From: Leifsonia shinshuensis
Lineage (GTDB): Bacteria; Actinomycetota; Actinomycetes; Actinomycetales; Microbacteriaceae
Direction of reading: 5' to 3'
NCBI RefSeq assembly: GCF_022606355.1
Contig: NZ_JAHHZQ010000003.1
Span: 124,001-188,000, forward strand
Length of the DNA stretch: 64,000 nt
Positions 61,624 to 64,000 of this stretch are shown piece after piece. Within the stretch, counting starts at the first letter, position 1. Each line of letters starts with the position of its first letter. The notes under the pieces were generated by a model. The model ran no database searches, was not told the DNA's origin, and was given only the letters and a program-made list of their open reading frames with translations. Made by a program: the position numbers and the translations under genes.

Positions 61624-63180
61624 CTAGGCCGCGGAGGTGGCCGGCTCGGTGGGGCGCTCGGCCTCCACCTTCTCGATCAGGCGCGCCATCTCGGCGGCCT
61701 CGACCGAGGCGCGGGACGCGCGCAGCGGCTCCGCCGCGGCGACGTGGGCCGCGTCGAGGCGGGCGAGGGCGGCCACGGCCGCGAGGTCGGCGGCCGCGCG
61801 GCCGGCGCGCGAACGGATCAGGAACGCCGCGGCGACCGTGACGACGGCGGCGCCGAAGGCGAGCACGCCGGCGGTCGCGAAGCCCTCGGTGTAGCCCGAC
61901 TCGGCCGGGAGGCCGCCCGCGCCGATCGTGCCGGTGACGAGTGCGGTCATCACGGCGGCGCCGATGGCCGAGCCCACGGTGCGGAGGTTGGCGTTCATGC
62001 CGCTCGCGATCCCGGTCTGCGTCGCGGGGACGCTCTGCACCACCACGCTGGTGATCGCCGCGTAGATCAGGCCGAGGCCGATCCCGAACACGCCGGATGC
62101 GGCGGCGACCGCGAACAGCGAGCCGTGGAAGAAGGCCAGCGACAGGCTCGACGCCGCCATCACGACCGCGGCGACCACGATCTGCGTGCGGAAGCCGAGC
62201 CAGCGCTCGAGCGGTCCGCTCACGAAGCCGGTCACCGCCATCGTCACGAGCATCGGGAGCATCAGCAGCCCGGACTCGGCCACGCTCGCACCGAGCCCGT
62301 AACCGGTGGAGGTCGGGGTCTGCACGAAGCGCGGGAAGAACGCGAACACCGCGAACATGGCGGCGCCGATGAACACGGCGGCGGCGTTCATGGACCAGAC
62401 GCCCGGTTCACGCATGAGCCGCATGTCGACCAGCGGGTGCCGCGATCGCAGCTCCACGACGACCCAGGCGGCGAGAAGCAGGGCGGCGAGCGCGAACAGC
62501 GCGATCACCAGCGGCGACGACCAGCCCCACTGGGCGCCGGTGCTAAGAGGCAGCAGGAGGGCGATGAGCCATCCCGACAACAGTGCGGCCGACCACGGGT
62601 TGACGCCTCCCGTCGCCCGGGTCGGCGACTCGGGGACGATGGCGAGGGCCAGCACGGCCGCGGTCACGGTGAGGGCGACCGGCACCAGGAACAGTCCGCG
62701 CCAGCTGAGGATGTCGGCGAGCGGTCCGGCGAGCACGGTCCCGAGGCCGCTGCCCACGGCGATGATCGACGCGATCGCGCCGATCGCCGACGGCAGCCGG
62801 TGGGCAGGGAACTCGTCGCGGATGATGCCGAAAGCGAGCGGGAACATGGCGCCGCCGAGACCCTGCACGACCCGGCCGGCGATGAGGACACCGATGGTGG
62901 GGGCGACGGCGGCGATGACGCTGCCGACCGCCACGGCCAGCAGCGCGAGCACGAAGACCCTGCGCTTGCCGACGAGGTCGCCGACGCGGCCGAGCAACGG
63001 CGTGGCGACCGCTGCGGCGATCAGCCACGCGGTCATGGTCCAGGTGACGCCGGCGGTGGTGGTGTGGAGGTCCTGCTGGATGACCGGCAGGACGGGGACG
63101 ACGAGCGACTGGAGGGTCGCGAAGGAGGCCACGCTGAGAGCCAGAACGGCGAAGGTGGCAGAGGGACGGGATCGAGACAC
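61624..63180 (-). CDS. MFS drug efflux transporter, EmrB/QacA (DHA2) type
   Basis: A 518-residue transporter with fourteen predicted membrane helices. Family features are DLHTTTAGVTWTMTAWLIAA at the first loop, motif A VGRVGDLVGKRRVFVLAL-like loop (LLGRVGDLVGKRRVFV) and motif C near GSGLGTVLAGPLADI. The last 70 residues are a charged helical tail after the final helix. It exports drugs or metabolites by proton exchange. GTG 63180 is preceded by GAGAAGGAAG. It is divergent from a TetR gene across a region with three operator-like palindromes. Confidence 0.9.
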   Translation of the reverse strand: MSRSRPSATFAVLALSVASFATLQSLVVPVLPVIQQDLHTTTAGVTWTMTAWLIAAAVATPLLGRVGDLVGKRRVFVLALLAVAVGSVIAAVAPTIGVLIAGRVVQGLGGAMFPLAFGIIRDEFPAHRLPSAIGAIASIIAVGSGLGTVLAGPLADILSWRGLFLVPVALTVTAAVLALAIVPESPTRATGGVNPWSAALLSGWLIALLLPLSTGAQWGWSSPLVIALFALAALLLAAWVVVELRSRHPLVDMRLMREPGVWSMNAAAVFIGAAMFAVFAFFPRFVQTPTSTGYGLGASVAESGLLMLPMLVTMAVTGFVSGPLERWLGFRTQIVVAAVVMAASSLSLAFFHGSLFAVAAASGVFGIGLGLIYAAITSVVVQSVPATQTGIASGMNANLRTVGSAIGAAVMTALVTGTIGAGGLPAESGYTEGFATAGVLAFGAAVVTVAAAFLIRSRAGRAAADLAAVAALARLDAAHVAAAEPLRASRASVEAAEMARLIEKVEAERPTEPATSAA

Positions 63181-63230
63181 GGGTTACGGCTTCCTTCTCG
63201 AATGGTGATGTCGGCGTATGGCCGACCGGG

Positions 63231-63326
63231 TGAACTTTTCTCTCCGCGGAGAGCTACAATTGGAGGGAGGCTCCGATCGGAGGCTGCCTCCGGTTACGAG
63301 TAAGACACTACCGGAGGGTGCCTCCG
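63231..63326 (+). promoter_or_regulatory. Promoter and TetR-type operators between the MFS and TetR genes
   Basis: TGAACT (63231-63236) and TACAAT (63255-63260) have an 18-base spacer that holds the perfect palindrome CTCTCCGCGGAGAG (63240-63253). CGGAGGCTGCCTCCG (63278-63292) and CGGAGGGTGCCTCCG (63312-63326) are near-identical 15-base palindromes with centres 34 bases apart in the 5' leader. Confidence 0.75.
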
Positions 63327-63371
63327 CTTCGCAACCCCTCAGTGTGAGCAACCCCGGAAGGACCCACCGCC

Positions 63372-63959
63372 GTGACCGGCACCGACACCGCCCGCCCCCT
63401 GATCGCGCGCCCCCAGCGCGCCGACGCCCGACGCAACTTCGACGCACTGCTCGCCGCAGCGCGCGAGGCGTTCGCGGCAGACGGCGCCGGCGCCTCCCTC
63501 GAGGACATCGCGCGGCGCGCCGGGGTCGGCATCGGGACGCTGTACCGCAACTTCCCCACCCGCGACGCCCTCGTCGAGGCGGTCTACGTCGAAGAGGTGG
63601 AGGCCGTCGTGCGCGCAGCGGACGACGCGGCATCCCTCGAACCGTGGGACGCCGTGCAGGCCTGGCTGCGCAGGTTCCTCCTCTACGTCGGCACCAAGAA
63701 GGCGCTGCTGGAGGGCCTCAACAAGGACTCCCCTGTGCTGCTGAGCTGCCGCACCTCCCTCTACGACGCCGGAGAGCCGCTCGTGCGCCGCGCCCAGGAG
63801 GCCGGCGAGCTGCGGACCGACGCCACCATCGGCGACGTCATCCGCATGGTGTCCGGCGTCGCGGGCGTGGCGTTCGACGACGACCAGCAGCGCGACAGGG
63901 TCGTCGCGATGGCGATCGACGGCCTGCGCGCCCGCCCGCTGCCGGCCGCCGGAGCCTGA
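63372..63959 (+). CDS. TetR family regulator
   Basis: A 195-residue repressor with helix-turn-helix ASLEDIARRAGVGIGTLYRNFPTRDALVEAV and a C-terminal ligand domain (AWLRRFLLYVGTKKALLEGL) found in regulators of MFS pumps. GTG 63372 is preceded by GGAAGGA. Two repeated CGGAGG-N3-CCTCCG sites in the leader suggest that it represses itself and the divergent MFS pump. The inducer is probably a pump substrate, not identifiable from sequence. Confidence 0.92.
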   Translation: MTGTDTARPLIARPQRADARRNFDALLAAAREAFAADGAGASLEDIARRAGVGIGTLYRNFPTRDALVEAVYVEEVEAVVRAADDAASLEPWDAVQAWLRRFLLYVGTKKALLEGLNKDSPVLLSCRTSLYDAGEPLVRRAQEAGELRTDATIGDVIRMVSGVAGVAFDDDQQRDRVVAMAIDGLRARPLPAAGA

Positions 63960-64000
63960 GAGAGTGTTCAGACAGGCCGCTCGCGTTCCCTAGGCTTGAG
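63960..64000. other. Right edge; possible -10 hexamer of a gene beyond the window
   Basis: The last 41 bases have no gene. TAGGCT close to the right end matches the leaderless -10 pattern seen elsewhere, which would place a start codon just outside. Confidence 0.25.

Overview
The window is high-GC, densely coded DNA from an actinobacterium, most likely a member of the Microbacteriaceae (Leifsonia-like). The evidence is strong GC bias at third codon positions, frequent GTG starts, the tRNA-Trp/secE/nusG/rplK/rplA block, a HadA/HadB-type dehydratase pair joined to murB, and an actinobacterial-style NusG with an acidic N-terminal extension. The genus assignment is inference. No phage, insertion sequence, CRISPR array or rRNA is seen.

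Layout. 1-3.2 kb: an OmpR-type response regulator cut by the left edge, facing a MacB-like ABC exporter. 3.3-4.6 kb: pentapeptide-repeat and DedA proteins. 4.6-13.1 kb: a divergent carbohydrate-oxidation locus with four Gfo/Idh/MocA oxidoreductases, two TIM-barrel isomerase/epimerases, a ThuA protein and a ROK regulator, plus two operator-like palindromes; it looks like a keto-sugar pathway without its own transporter. 13.2-17.4 kb: YqaJ-like nuclease, DUF998 protein, acetyltransferase and a secreted sedolisin. 17.6-20.3 kb: rplA, rplK, nusG, secE and tRNA-Trp. 20.5-24.6 kb: a PspC-type two-component system divergent from a PspC/adhesin-like operon.

25-37.3 kb is an exopolysaccharide locus. 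It holds a polyprenyl-phosphate sugar transferase, a Wzy-like polymerase, a GT4 glycosyltransferase, an acyltransferase-SGNH protein, an LCP attachment enzyme, and a tyrosine autokinase with a low-molecular-weight phosphatase. It also carries three proteins of the type seen in HPr-rel-A systems: an HprK-related kinase, a PqqD-like protein and an NTP_transf_5 protein. No flippase is seen.

37.4-44 kb: RecQ with a phosphoribosyltransferase-like tail, a DUF2076-like protein, murB, the dehydratase pair, a 27-residue cysteine-containing microprotein gene with its own promoter and terminator, and a Ppx/GppA phosphatase. 44-53.2 kb: a TetR/DUF4386 pair with twin operators and a four-gene ABC operon (two ATPases, two very large FtsX-type permeases). 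53.6-60.5 kb: a monooxygenase joined to a complete oligopeptide-type ABC importer. 60.7-64 kb: a GIY-YIG-like protein, and an MFS efflux pump divergent from its TetR regulator.

Two themes run across the window. First, at least fourteen first-in-operon genes carry a -10-like hexamer exactly six bases before the start codon, pointing to widespread leaderless transcription. Second, several intergenic regions hold perfect or near-perfect long inverted repeats, some repeated as full and half copies, that no gene explains.
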